DNA of 64,000 nt, taken from assembly GCF_001643235.1 (NCBI RefSeq), contig NZ_LQWY01000031.1, positions 1 to 64,000 of the forward strand. The letters are read 5' to 3'. This DNA is from Domibacillus aminovorans. GTDB lineage: Bacteria > Bacillota > Bacilli > Bacillales > Domibacillaceae. Positions 8,764 to 15,650 of this stretch are shown here, one piece after another. A program made the position numbers and the translations under genes. The notes under the pieces are model-generated. The model searched no databases, was not told where the DNA came from, and saw only the letters and a program-made list of their open reading frames with translations. Within the stretch, counting starts at the first letter, position 1. Each line of letters begins with the position of its first letter.

Positions 8764-8846
8764 TGTACTTCACCACTTCCATTAATTTAAAATATATCAT
8801 AGTTATCATTGGATAATATTACAAATATTGGAATGATAACACTAAT

Positions 8847-8918
8847 TCAAACAACTTTTTTAAGGGACATTTTTTTAAAATCCACGGGGCTTACATAGCC
8901 TAGTGTTCCGTGAATGCG
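8847..8918 (-). pseudogene. C-terminal relic of an IS3-family transposase (OrfB)
   Basis: The minus strand reads RIHGTLGYVSPVDFKKMSLKKVV and then stops. This is the classic end of IS3-family OrfB transposases after the catalytic DDE region, where RIHGTLGY-x-(S/T)-P follows the final glutamate. The upstream sequence does not continue the family, so only about 23 codons remain. It lies just upstream of the hybrid kinase start, inside the integrative element, and records an insertion-sequence event there. Confidence 0.75.
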
Positions 8919-9007
8919 CAACTTGCTGAACCCCTCTTTACTAATGAAATTCTTCCCAACGGGAATTCTACCATTTTTTCCTTTAAAAATCTTTACTGAC
9001 TTAACAA

Positions 9008-9037
9008 AAATTTGTCACTTTTTACTAGTGACAGATT
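9008..9037. repeat. Perfect-arm hairpin inside the element
   Basis: AAATTTGTCACT pairs with AGTGACAGATTT, with one unpaired position. Role unknown; it may be part of an old insertion-sequence end or a terminator. Confidence 0.4.
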
Positions 9038-9072
9038 TCTCAGAGGCCACCGATCCTCGTTTCCTTACACAC

Positions 9073-9109
9073 AAAATAAGGACAGCTGATGTTCAGCCCT
9101 CCTTATTTT
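9073..9109. terminator. Terminator-like hairpin inside the element
   Basis: AAAATAAGG pairs with CCTTATTTT around a loop that contains an inner CAGCTGATGTTCAG hairpin. No gene is visible just upstream on either strand, so it may be a leftover. From 8919 to 9512 I see no intact gene, only these hairpins and repeat copies. Confidence 0.35.
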
Positions 9110-9301
9110 ATACTTAAAAAAAGAAACCTCTTCATACTTGCTCCTTTCTGAAATTTCGAAATCCCCTGTGTTACAAGGTCACTTCTAGCTGCTCAGGGAA
9201 ACAGTGAATGTTCCATAGATTTTTAATACGCCCGGCCTATGTAAATAAAAAAGAAACGGCTGTCGATCTTGCTTTCTTGTTTTTCTATGTATGATTTTGT
9301 A

Positions 9302-9325
9302 TATGAATTTTGCATATTGTGTATT
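9302..9325. repeat. Copy of a 24-bp dispersed motif
   Basis: It matches the copy at 12521-12544 with four differences. It sits beside the terminator copy at 9341-9372, as the one at 5586 sits beside its own terminator. Confidence 0.35.
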
Positions 9326-9340
9326 TATTTTAATGAGACT

Positions 9341-9372
9341 AAAAAAAGCGGCTCACATAACTGAACCGCTCC
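9341..9372 (-). terminator. Terminator, second copy of the 5615-5657 module
   Basis: The stem GCGGCTCA/TGAACCGC with flanking ACTTAATACATAATT repeats the arrangement at 5615-5685 in the same orientation. On the minus strand a T run follows the hairpin. It lies downstream of the truncated HTH gene. Confidence 0.55.
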
Positions 9373-9512
9373 GTGTGATTAAGACTTAATACATAATTGA
9401 ATAAAATCTGTCTTTTAACGTTTTATATATAGACTAATTTTACACTGAGCTTCTCAGTGTAATTATTTATCTCTTTAGGTGTCTGATCCGAGAAGTATAG
9501 GTACTTTTCTCC

Positions 9513-9809
9513 TTACAAAATCTCACGAATTAATATATTTACTTTACGCAACATGCGTTCAAACGTAGAACGACTAATTCCACCCATCTCGTTCTTCTCA
9601 TGAGTAGCTGAAATAATTGTTTGGATTTTTGCATTACAAATACCCGGAATTTTAGCAGAGAAACGAAGAAGCCTTTTCAATGCAATCAATTCCGACTTTG
9701 TAAATGTTGATTTAATGTCGATCATCCATTGTTCGATATTTGAGTTGAAGTTTTTAAGTGAAGAAAATTTTGATAAGTGTTTGAAGTTGTTGATATGACC
9801 TGATTTCAT
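9513..9809 (-). CDS. Truncated plasmid/phage-type helix-turn-helix protein
   Basis: This 98-residue protein includes FTKSELIALKRLLRFSAKIPGICNAKIQTII and GGISRSTFERMLRKVN. The stretch resembles the N-terminal HTH region of a family often found on Bacillus plasmids and prophages, whose members are usually much longer. The frame stops soon after the recognition-helix region, so this looks like a C-terminally truncated copy. The start ATG has an AAGGGGC ribosome site. An 11-bp perfect inverted repeat lies just upstream (9835-9930). It may retain DNA-binding ability; function is unknown. Confidence 0.55.
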   Translation of the reverse strand: MKSGHINNFKHLSKFSSLKNFNSNIEQWMIDIKSTFTKSELIALKRLLRFSAKIPGICNAKIQTIISATHEKNEMGGISRSTFERMLRKVNILIREIL

Positions 9810-9834
9810 GATATGTGCCCCTTTAATTAAATTT

Positions 9835-9930
9835 GGGCATACTCAAATAAGCATAACGCCTTGATTTTTTTGAAAAATTGGCTTATACTCTACATTGTTG
9901 ATATGTATTTTTTGAGTACTGAGTATGCCC
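9835..9930. repeat. Long-spaced 11-bp inverted repeat upstream of the HTH gene
   Basis: GGGCATACTCA (9835-9845) and TGAGTATGCCC (9920-9930) are exact inverted copies flanking an AT-rich 74-bp interior. A DNA-binding site or a relic of a plasmid control region is possible. Confidence 0.45.
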
Positions 9931-9949
9931 TACTCTTTACAGCAAGTTG

Positions 9950-9980
9950 AAGTCCCGTGTTGGTAGCACAGGGCTTTTTT
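9950..9980 (+). terminator. Weak terminator-like hairpin
   Basis: CCCGTG pairs with CACAGGG through one bulge, then six T residues follow on the plus strand. No plus-strand gene is visible upstream. It could serve an unseen short transcript. From 9981 to 10087 I see nothing else. Confidence 0.35.
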
Positions 9981-10087
9981 GTGTTTATTTTTGTTTAGTT
10001 CGTCCGATGTTCATTAGTTGAAAGGGTTTTTCATATACTATTTTAATTGTCAAAGAAGAGTAGCAACAGAGATACAGCCACAAGTGT

Positions 10088-11008
10088 TTATAAATTCATT
10101 AAAGGACTTGCTGATCTTGCTATCTCAATGATATTTTCATCTTGTAAGGACTGTAAATAACGATTAGTGATAATAGTTGATTCATGCCCCAATAGCCGGC
10201 TTAAACTATAGACATCCAGACCCAAACGTAACTGTTTTTGTGCATAATAATGCCTTATGGTGTGCGGACTACAGCGAATTATCTCTCTTACATTCGCTCT
10301 TTTACCTGCTGTTTTCACAACAATCTCTATTGCTGTGTTTGTCAGTAATTTTCCGTTGCGCGACAGAAAATAGTTACAATCCGTCATCAGCTTGTCCTTG
10401 AAATACATATCTTTAATCCGTTCATACTTAATCATGTATTTTTTTAATACTGGTGAAATGTAAAGATGTCTCTCTTTGTTACCCTTCCCTTTTATCTTAA
10501 TTGTAGTATCCATGACATCTAAATGAGTAAGTGAACATAACTCTAAATTCCTAATACCTAAGTCAACAAAACACATAATGATTAGTTTGTTTCTCATTTC
10601 TAAGTAGGTATTACTATTGTAAGCATCGATCATCTTTTTGACCTCGTTATCAGTAAAAGTCTTAATGATTACTTTGGGTTCTTTCATCAATTTGACACCG
10701 ATAACTGGATTTCTTTTCTCGGCTATATATCCTTCTTCTAAACAGAACCTAAAGAGCGCCCTAATACTTTTTTGGATTCCATTGATATAGGATTCTTTCA
10801 ATCCCTTCTTTTTCATGTGCATGAGGTAAGACTTAATATGACTTGTAGCCACTTCTTCAACTTCATTAAGATCGAACTCGTTCTTTAAATAATTTAAAAA
10901 GGCTCTTGTGTTATTCCTGTAACCTTTCATTGTTCTAATCGAGTAATTCTTAATTTCCAAATCAAATAAAAATTCTTTATAAACATCTTCTAATAACAAA
11001 AAACTCAC
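10088..11008 (-). CDS. Tyrosine recombinase / integrase of the yeeI element
   Basis: This 306-residue phage-integrase-family recombinase has an N-terminal SAM-like core-binding domain (residues ~5-90) and a catalytic domain. The catalytic set is visible: Arg in DLGIRNLELCSL, Lys in IKGKGNKERHLYI, HTIRHYYA (H-x-x-R), LLGHEST (His) and the nucleophile Tyr in TNRYLQ. The ATG follows ACAGGGAG. It lies about 220 bases from the direct repeat in yeeI and reads away from it. Its position next to the attachment repeat supports it as the enzyme that inserted the element. Length is like XerC/XerD, but the sequence is more AT-rich than its chromosomal surroundings. Confidence 0.9.
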   Translation of the reverse strand: MSFLLLEDVYKEFLFDLEIKNYSIRTMKGYRNNTRAFLNYLKNEFDLNEVEEVATSHIKSYLMHMKKKGLKESYINGIQKSIRALFRFCLEEGYIAEKRNPVIGVKLMKEPKVIIKTFTDNEVKKMIDAYNSNTYLEMRNKLIIMCFVDLGIRNLELCSLTHLDVMDTTIKIKGKGNKERHLYISPVLKKYMIKYERIKDMYFKDKLMTDCNYFLSRNGKLLTNTAIEIVVKTAGKRANVREIIRCSPHTIRHYYAQKQLRLGLDVYSLSRLLGHESTIITNRYLQSLQDENIIEIARSASPLMNL

Positions 11009-11056
11009 TCCCTGTATGAATTATTTCCCATACAAAAAGTGAGTTCTAAGCACGTA

Positions 11057-11103
11057 TTGTCTTTGAACAGGAGAATTACAGTACATCACAGTATCAAAGA
11101 CAA
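11057..11103. repeat. Inverted repeat upstream of the integrase gene
   Basis: TTGTCTTTGA and TCAAAGACAA are 10-bp inverted arms 27 bases apart, 50-95 bases upstream of the integrase start. Candidate operator or integrase binding site. Confidence 0.4.
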
Positions 11104-11186
11104 ATTAAGAACATGTATATCGTTATTCGTCTTGAATCGCCTGTAAATACACTAAATTCCCAATTGTTAAAGGCTATACAGTGTTT

Positions 11187-11199
11187 ATATAAACGTTGA
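11187..11199. repeat. Right copy of 13-bp inverted end motif
   Basis: ATATAAACGTTGA is the exact reverse complement of 5352-5364. It is about 30 bases inside the right boundary repeat. Confidence 0.4.
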
Positions 11200-11229
11200 T
11201 TTAGCAAGGATTCAGCAATCCATAATGTC

Positions 11230-11426
11230 TATTATTCACCATAATCCACATTATGGTACACTTGCCCGACATCTTCTAAATCTTCTAATGCATCAATTAA
11301 TTTTTCAAATTGTTCTTGTGCGTCTGCTGGAAGTGTTAGATCATTTTGTGCAAGCATTGTTAGTTCTGCAACGGTAAATTCAGTTATGCCGACATTTTTA
11401 AATGCTTCTTGCACAGCATGAAACTG
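11230..11426. repeat. Right attachment-type direct repeat inside yeeI
   Basis: This is the 3' end of the intact yeeI gene, repeated at 5150-5346. The first 161 bp are identical and the last 36 bp carry three mismatches. Confidence 0.85.
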
Positions 11427-11951
11427 GTCAGGTTCGGCATAAACGATAACCGCTTCCTCTTCTTCTAAAATGTCACGCACGTCTACATCTGCTTCCATTA
11501 ATATTTCCAGTACTTCATCTGCTGTTTTCCCTTCGAGACCAATGACAGCCGTCTTATCAAACATATAGGCGACAGATCCACTTACGCCCATATTACCACC
11601 GTTTTTACCAAATGCAGCACGTACATCTGATGCCGTACGGTTCACGTTATTTGTCAGGGCATCTACGATGATCATAGATCCATTTGGTCCGAATCCTTCG
11701 TAACGAAGTTCATCAAAGTTTTCTTCTGAACCACCTTTTGCTTTTTCAATTGCACGGTCAATAATTGTTTTCGGTACACTGTACGTTTTTGCACGCTCGA
11801 GTACGACTCTTAACGCCTGATTTGATTCTGGGTCTGGTTCCCCTTGCTTAGCCGCTACATAAATTTCACGTCCGAACTTTGCATATATACGACTCGTATT
11901 TGCATCTTTTGACGCTTTTTTTTCTTTAATATTGTTCCACTTACGGCCCAT
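11232..11951 (-). CDS. yeeI: YebC/PmpR family regulator, YeeI type
   Basis: This 239-residue YebC/PmpR family protein closely follows Bacillus YeeI: it starts [20 protein letters not shown] and continues with [20 protein letters not shown]. The family includes transcription regulators and, in recent work, factors helping ribosomes through proline stretches. The frame is open 14 codons further up, but the ATG at 11951 starts the conserved N terminus and has an AGAAAGAGAG site. The last ~60 codons lie in the repeat shared with 5150-5346. So the gene end was probably supplied by the integrated element, restoring the protein. No strong terminator follows now. Confidence 0.9.
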   Translation of the reverse strand: MGRKWNNIKEKKASKDANTSRIYAKFGREIYVAAKQGEPDPESNQALRVVLERAKTYSVPKTIIDRAIEKAKGGSEENFDELRYEGFGPNGSMIIVDALTNNVNRTASDVRAAFGKNGGNMGVSGSVAYMFDKTAVIGLEGKTADEVLEILMEADVDVRDILEEEEAVIVYAEPDQFHAVQEAFKNVGITEFTVAELTMLAQNDLTLPADAQEQFEKLIDALEDLEDVGQVYHNVDYGE

Positions 11952-12084
11952 AATGAACACTCTCTTTCTCAACTTAGAATCTATACAAATCATTAGCCTA
12001 TATATTATACATCAATGGCATAGAATCGTGTCAATATAGCAGTAAGCGAAAGAACATTGCACATATCCATTTTTATACGGTTAT

Positions 12085-12444
12085 TTAATACACATCTTCC
12101 AACGCTTTTCTAAGAAGAGACATGCTACGATCAAGATCTGTTTTTACTTGCTTTTTATATAGTTTTGCTTTTTCATAATCCGCAAATTGATAAACGACAA
12201 TCTCTTTATATTTAGCCCCTTCTTGAACTTTTTTCGTCCGCATTAAAATGCCATCGTCAATCAAATCATGCAGTGACCGGTAAATTTCAGAATGATTCGG
12301 CTCGTATCCTAACGGTTTAAATGATGTTTTTAGTTCATCCATTGCCTGCATGCCATACATTTTATGTTCTTCGACAAATCGAATCATATATAACTTTAAA
12401 AAAGCCCGTTGCTTAATTAAAAATTTACCTTCTCCTCTAGGCAT
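12085..12444 (-). CDS. rtp: Replication terminator protein homolog (Rtp)
   Basis: This 119-residue winged-helix protein resembles B. subtilis Rtp along its length. Matches include FLIKQRAFLKLYMI near the N terminus, PNHSEIYRSLHDLIDDGIL in the recognition-helix region, EGAKYKEIVVYQF and DYEKAKLYKKQ before the C-terminal dimer helix. In B. subtilis Rtp dimers bind Ter sites and stop the DnaB helicase in one direction. The ATG at 12444 has GAGGAT upstream; a GTG nine bases earlier is the alternative. I searched by eye for a Ter-like site nearby and saw none. A PadR-like regulator of the same fold is possible, but the whole-length match favours Rtp. Confidence 0.8.
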   Translation of the reverse strand: MPRGEGKFLIKQRAFLKLYMIRFVEEHKMYGMQAMDELKTSFKPLGYEPNHSEIYRSLHDLIDDGILMRTKKVQEGAKYKEIVVYQFADYEKAKLYKKQVKTDLDRSMSLLRKALEDVY

Positions 12445-12520
12445 TATGATCACATCCTCGTCTATACTATTTTTTCTATTTTACCATATTTTATTATAGA
12501 CGTGTGTTTAAATTGATAAA

Positions 12521-12544
12521 TTTGAATTTTGCACATAATGTATT
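12521..12544. repeat. 24-bp dispersed motif, copy between DUF421 and rtp
   Basis: This AT-rich 24-bp sequence (core TTTTGCACATAATGTATT) recurs at 57595-57618 with one difference. Both copies directly follow the stop of a minus-strand gene and precede another. Confidence 0.5.
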
Positions 12545-12545
12545 A

Positions 12546-13211
12546 TTATTTTTTATATAATTCGATCGTTAAATTTTTTTCTGAATCCGCTTGTGCAATA
12601 AAGACTTGCTCGATTTTCACTTTTCGTTTTTGCAGTTCCACTTGAAGCCAAGAAGGAGTTTGTTTCGCTTTTGCAAGCGCTTCAAACTGAATGTTCCCTT
12701 CTAAAATGACAACATATGGTTCTTTTTCGGTTTCATCGCCATCATATCTAATTGGACGTTTCCCTTTTTTTAACAACGCATTTAATGCCCCATTTGTTTC
12801 AATTAATGCATATTCGACATCGCTCAACTGAAAAATCCCCTTCATTCGAAGCAACTCGAGCAGTTCATCAGTTGAGTATTTTTCTTTTGCCAAGTTTTGC
12901 TCGATAATATGGCCGTTTTGAATAATGACAGTCGGTTTCCCTTCAATCCACTCACGTATTTTCCGACTTTTTAAAGTAGCTATACCAGCTAAAAGTGGGA
13001 TTATGCCCCATATAAAGATCGCCGTTGCTCCATGCCAGAAGCTTTTTTCGAGCCCCGTCGACATTTCAGCGGCGATACCGCCAATTGTAATACCCGTCAC
13101 GTATTCAAAGAATGACAACTGAGCGATTTGCCGTTTACCGGTTAATTTCGTCACAGCAAACAACAACAGGACAAGGACGATCGAGCGCCACATGACATGA
13201 TATATATCCAT
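12546..13211 (-). CDS. DUF421 (YetF-like) membrane protein linked to SpoVAD
   Basis: This 221-residue DUF421/YetF family protein starts MDIYHVMWRSIVLVLLLFAVTKLTGKRQIAQLSFFEYVTGITIGGIAAE in two to three membrane segments, followed by a soluble region (IREWIEGKPTVIIQNGHI, then LRMKGIFQLSDVEYALIETNG). The ATG at 13211 shares an A with the spoVAD stop (TAATG), so translation is coupled. DUF421 proteins frequently accompany second, accessory spoVA operons and are thought to act in the spore inner membrane. Molecular function is unknown. Membership of a sporulation operon is inferred from position. Confidence 0.8.
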   Translation of the reverse strand: MDIYHVMWRSIVLVLLLFAVTKLTGKRQIAQLSFFEYVTGITIGGIAAEMSTGLEKSFWHGATAIFIWGIIPLLAGIATLKSRKIREWIEGKPTVIIQNGHIIEQNLAKEKYSTDELLELLRMKGIFQLSDVEYALIETNGALNALLKKGKRPIRYDGDETEKEPYVVILEGNIQFEALAKAKQTPSWLQVELQKRKVKIEQVFIAQADSEKNLTIELYKK

Positions 13212-14194
13212 TAAGCTTCGCCCATTCGCAGTTCGACAGCATGAGCGATGCATGGGATGGAATCTTTTTGCAGGACTGATAATGGTGACAATAATGCACC
13301 TGTTGCAGCGATTAATACACGTGTCCATTCTTTTGTGATCATTTTTTCATATATATATCCGCACGTCACAGCAGCTGAACAACCGGCACCAGATCCGCCC
13401 GAAAAGACTTGCGGCTCTGATCCATATAGCAGTTCACCGCAGTCCAGCATAGACGTCTGTGACAAGTTCATGCCGCTGTCTTTCAATAATTTCACAAAAA
13501 TTTGTTTCCCTGTTTTTCCAAGATCCCCCGTAATGATGCAGTCATACTCTTCAGGATTTTTCACATGTCGAATAATCGTATCCGCAGCAGCCGGTGCCAT
13601 AGCAGTCCCCATATTAAATGGATCCGTTACTCCATAGTCTAAAACCCGTCCTGGCGTAGCAGAATGAATATATGGACCTGTGCCGCTGCTTGATAGAACC
13701 GCTGCACCGCACGCTGTCGCTGTCCACTGAGAGATAGGCGGTTTTTGGCCACCGTATTCTGTCGGGTAGCGGAATTGTTTTTCCACCGCTGCATTATGAC
13801 TTGCCGCAGCCGTTAGCACATTTGTTGCATATCCGCCATCAATCAGTGCGGCACCTGTCATAAAACCCGCCATTGACGTCGCACACGCATTATACAAACC
13901 AATAAACGGAATCGATAACGTCCGTGCTGCAAAGTTCGTCGGTGTCATTTGATTAATTAAATCCCCTGCTAAAAAAACGTCGACTTTCTCATTGGTCAGT
14001 TCGGCTTTTTTTAGCGCATGAATCGATGCATCTTCCATTAAGCGCCTCTGTGCTTTTTCAAAACTTTTCTCGCCGCCGTCCAGTTTTTCAAAAAATTGAT
14101 CAAATGTAGACGCGAGTGGTCCTTTTGCTTCAAATGGACCACCGACAGAAGAAGCTGCGATAATGACCGGTTTTGTTTTGAATGTCCATGTCAT
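13211..14194 (-). CDS. spoVAD: Stage V sporulation protein AD
   Basis: This 327-residue SpoVAD has a thiolase-like fold. SpoVA proteins move dipicolinic acid into the forespore and release it at germination, and SpoVAD binds the compound. Recognisable blocks are FLAGDLINQ, YNACATSM, ASHNAAVEKQFRYPTEYGGQKPP, DPFNMGTAMAPAAADTI, GGSGAGCSAAVTCGYI and the terminal IAATGALLSPLSVLQKDSIPCIAHAVE. The start at MTWTFKTKPV aligns with B. subtilis SpoVAD and has an AAAGGA site; the frame extends 25 codons upstream. Notably spoVAC and spoVAE are not next to it. Only the DUF421 gene follows, so this looks like a reduced accessory spoVA unit rather than the main operon. Confidence 0.9.
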   Translation of the reverse strand: MTWTFKTKPVIIAASSVGGPFEAKGPLASTFDQFFEKLDGGEKSFEKAQRRLMEDASIHALKKAELTNEKVDVFLAGDLINQMTPTNFAARTLSIPFIGLYNACATSMAGFMTGAALIDGGYATNVLTAAASHNAAVEKQFRYPTEYGGQKPPISQWTATACGAAVLSSSGTGPYIHSATPGRVLDYGVTDPFNMGTAMAPAAADTIIRHVKNPEEYDCIITGDLGKTGKQIFVKLLKDSGMNLSQTSMLDCGELLYGSEPQVFSGGSGAGCSAAVTCGYIYEKMITKEWTRVLIAATGALLSPLSVLQKDSIPCIAHAVELRMGEA

Positions 14195-14275
14195 GATCCA
14201 ATCATCCTTTTTATTCATTAGAATGAAACAAACGACCATTTTTATGCACAAAAAAACGGCCGAAGCCACTTTTCG

Positions 14276-14590
14276 TTAAAACGTTGTAAAGTGAAAAAAT
14301 TTTTGAATCATATACATCATTCGTTTAAAAAATGCCATTTCTTCATCGTGTTTATCATAATCAGCACTGTAAACCGCTCCGTCATTTTCCCATAACATAT
14401 GAAAATAACTGTCCACTTCTTTCATAATTTCACTGTCATTCGCCGCTGAAATTTTCACATCGGTCTCCAGATTAAAGTTGTTTAAATTACGTGAAGTATG
14501 ATTGGCTGATCCACTAATGACTACTGCCTCATTTTCATGTTTTACATACATCATTTTCGAAAGAACTAAACCAGGTGTGATTGCTTTAAA
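14276..14590 (-). pseudogene. 3' relic of a phospholipase D / cardiolipin synthase-like gene
   Basis: Directly after the thiolase stop, another frame encodes about 100 residues: LSKMMYVKHENEAVVISGSANHT, then SRNLNNFNLETDVKI, ending KRMMYMIQKFFHFTTF. The GSANHTSRNL block followed by N-x-E-T/A-D is the C-terminal HKD half of PLD-superfamily proteins, and the ending is typical. The N-terminal half is missing and the start lies within thiolase sequence, so this is a truncated relic. Cardiolipin-synthase-like genes are reported with mobile spoVA2-type modules, which fits the adjacent spoVAD-DUF421 pair; that link is inference. Confidence 0.65.
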
Positions 14591-15650
14591 CGTGTTCAAA
14601 CAGCACAGCGACACCAATTCCACCGGCACTGCCGACTGCCGCAACGCCATATTTCGCTTTTTGCTCAGGCATTCCATAAAAAAGGCGGAGAGCCAGCATA
14701 GCACCAGACGCCCCGTAGGGATGGCCAAGGGCGAGTCCGCCGCCGTAGATGTTTATTTTATTAATCGGAATGTGTAATTCACGTGCAGTGTATAAAATTT
14801 TGACCGCAAACGCTTCATTGATTTCCCATAAATCAATGTCCCCTACCGTTAAACCATGTCGCTTTAACAGCCTCTGTATCGCTGGTACCGGTGTCGCTGC
14901 CGGAAAATTCGGATCCGCTCCAGCGACCGCACTGCCCACCAATTTTAATCCGTTTGCTGCGCTGGAAGTAAGCGTGACGGCACACGCGGCATCATTAAAA
15001 GAGGAAGAATTGATGGCGGTCACTGTTCCGCCTGACTTGAAAGACGTTTTAGCGCGCGATGCCAGCTTTTCAATAGAGCGCTTTTTCATACTCGCTTCAT
15101 CTTCATGGATGTCACGTATCGGCACGATTTCTCGGTGAAATAACCCATGTTCAATGGATTCATAATAGTGGCGGTAACTGCGAATTGCGTATTCATCCTG
15201 TTCTGCGCGTGAAATATGCTCTCGTTCTGCAAGCCATTCTGCTGCCATCCCCATCTCCGGATCTCCAATATGATCTGGAGAAAAAATAGCTTTCTGAGGA
15301 CGTGGTGATGTACTTGAACTTTCACATCCCCCTGCAATGACAGTGTCTGCTTCGCCTGATTGAATGAGCGCTGCACCGAGACGGATCGCTTCTAAGCCCG
15401 AAGAACACTGTCGATCTATTGTTAATCCGGGAACAGTAACAGGCAGACCAGCCATTAAGGAAGAAAGTCTCGCAATATTTCCTCCGGGCCCTGTGACATT
15501 GCCCAAAATCACTTCGTCTGGCGTTGATGAAAGACCGTTAAAAAGCTTTTTAATAACTGGTGATGCTAGTTCTGCTGCGCTTACATTTTTCATAATGCCA
15601 TCTTTAATACCAACAGGTGTTCTATACGCTTCTGTTATGTATACACTCAC
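14586..15650 (-). CDS. yhfS: Thiolase family protein YhfS
   Basis: This 354-residue thiolase-family protein, equivalent to B. subtilis YhfS, starts with GTG (SVYITEAYRTPVG) inside the yhfT stop (4-base overlap). The nucleophile is present in DRQCSSGLEA, as are NEAFA and the GGGLALGHPYGASG histidine loop. The second catalytic cysteine (C-x-G-G-G in active thiolases) is replaced: the segment reads VGSAGGIGVAVLFE, with Gly at the Cys position. It may therefore be a degradative-type enzyme with altered chemistry. The operon with an acyl-CoA ligase and BioY under a BirA box suggests a role in supplying or handling a biotin precursor acyl chain. That role is not proven. Confidence 0.8.
   Translation of the reverse strand: MSVYITEAYRTPVGIKDGIMKNVSAAELASPVIKKLFNGLSSTPDEVILGNVTGPGGNIARLSSLMAGLPVTVPGLTIDRQCSSGLEAIRLGAALIQSGEADTVIAGGCESSSTSPRPQKAIFSPDHIGDPEMGMAAEWLAEREHISRAEQDEYAIRSYRHYYESIEHGLFHREIVPIRDIHEDEASMKKRSIEKLASRAKTSFKSGGTVTAINSSSFNDAACAVTLTSSAANGLKLVGSAVAGADPNFPAATPVPAIQRLLKRHGLTVGDIDLWEINEAFAVKILYTARELHIPINKINIYGGGLALGHPYGASGAMLALRLFYGMPEQKAKYGVAAVGSAGGIGVAVLFEHV

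Larger units (their letters stand above)
5347..11229. mobile_element. Integrative element inserted in the 3' end of yeeI
   Basis: About 5.9 kb lies between two direct copies of the yeeI 3' end and carries a tyrosine recombinase next to the right boundary, the usual layout of a genomic island using a gene end as its attachment site. Cargo is one large hybrid sensor kinase, a truncated plasmid-type HTH gene and an IS3 transposase tail. The non-coding parts are AT-rich and hold several hairpins. There is no relaxase, replication protein or conjugation gene, so the element is non-autonomous for transfer or decayed. Exact ends depend on where in the repeat the crossover occurred. Confidence 0.75.

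Noticed and set aside
8914-9117. Plus-strand 67-residue open frame
   Set aside because: It has no ribosome site and overlaps the antisense IS3 relic and hairpins.
11950-12550. Ter sites next to rtp
   Set aside because: No sequence near rtp matched the CTATGTAC-centred Ter core by eye.
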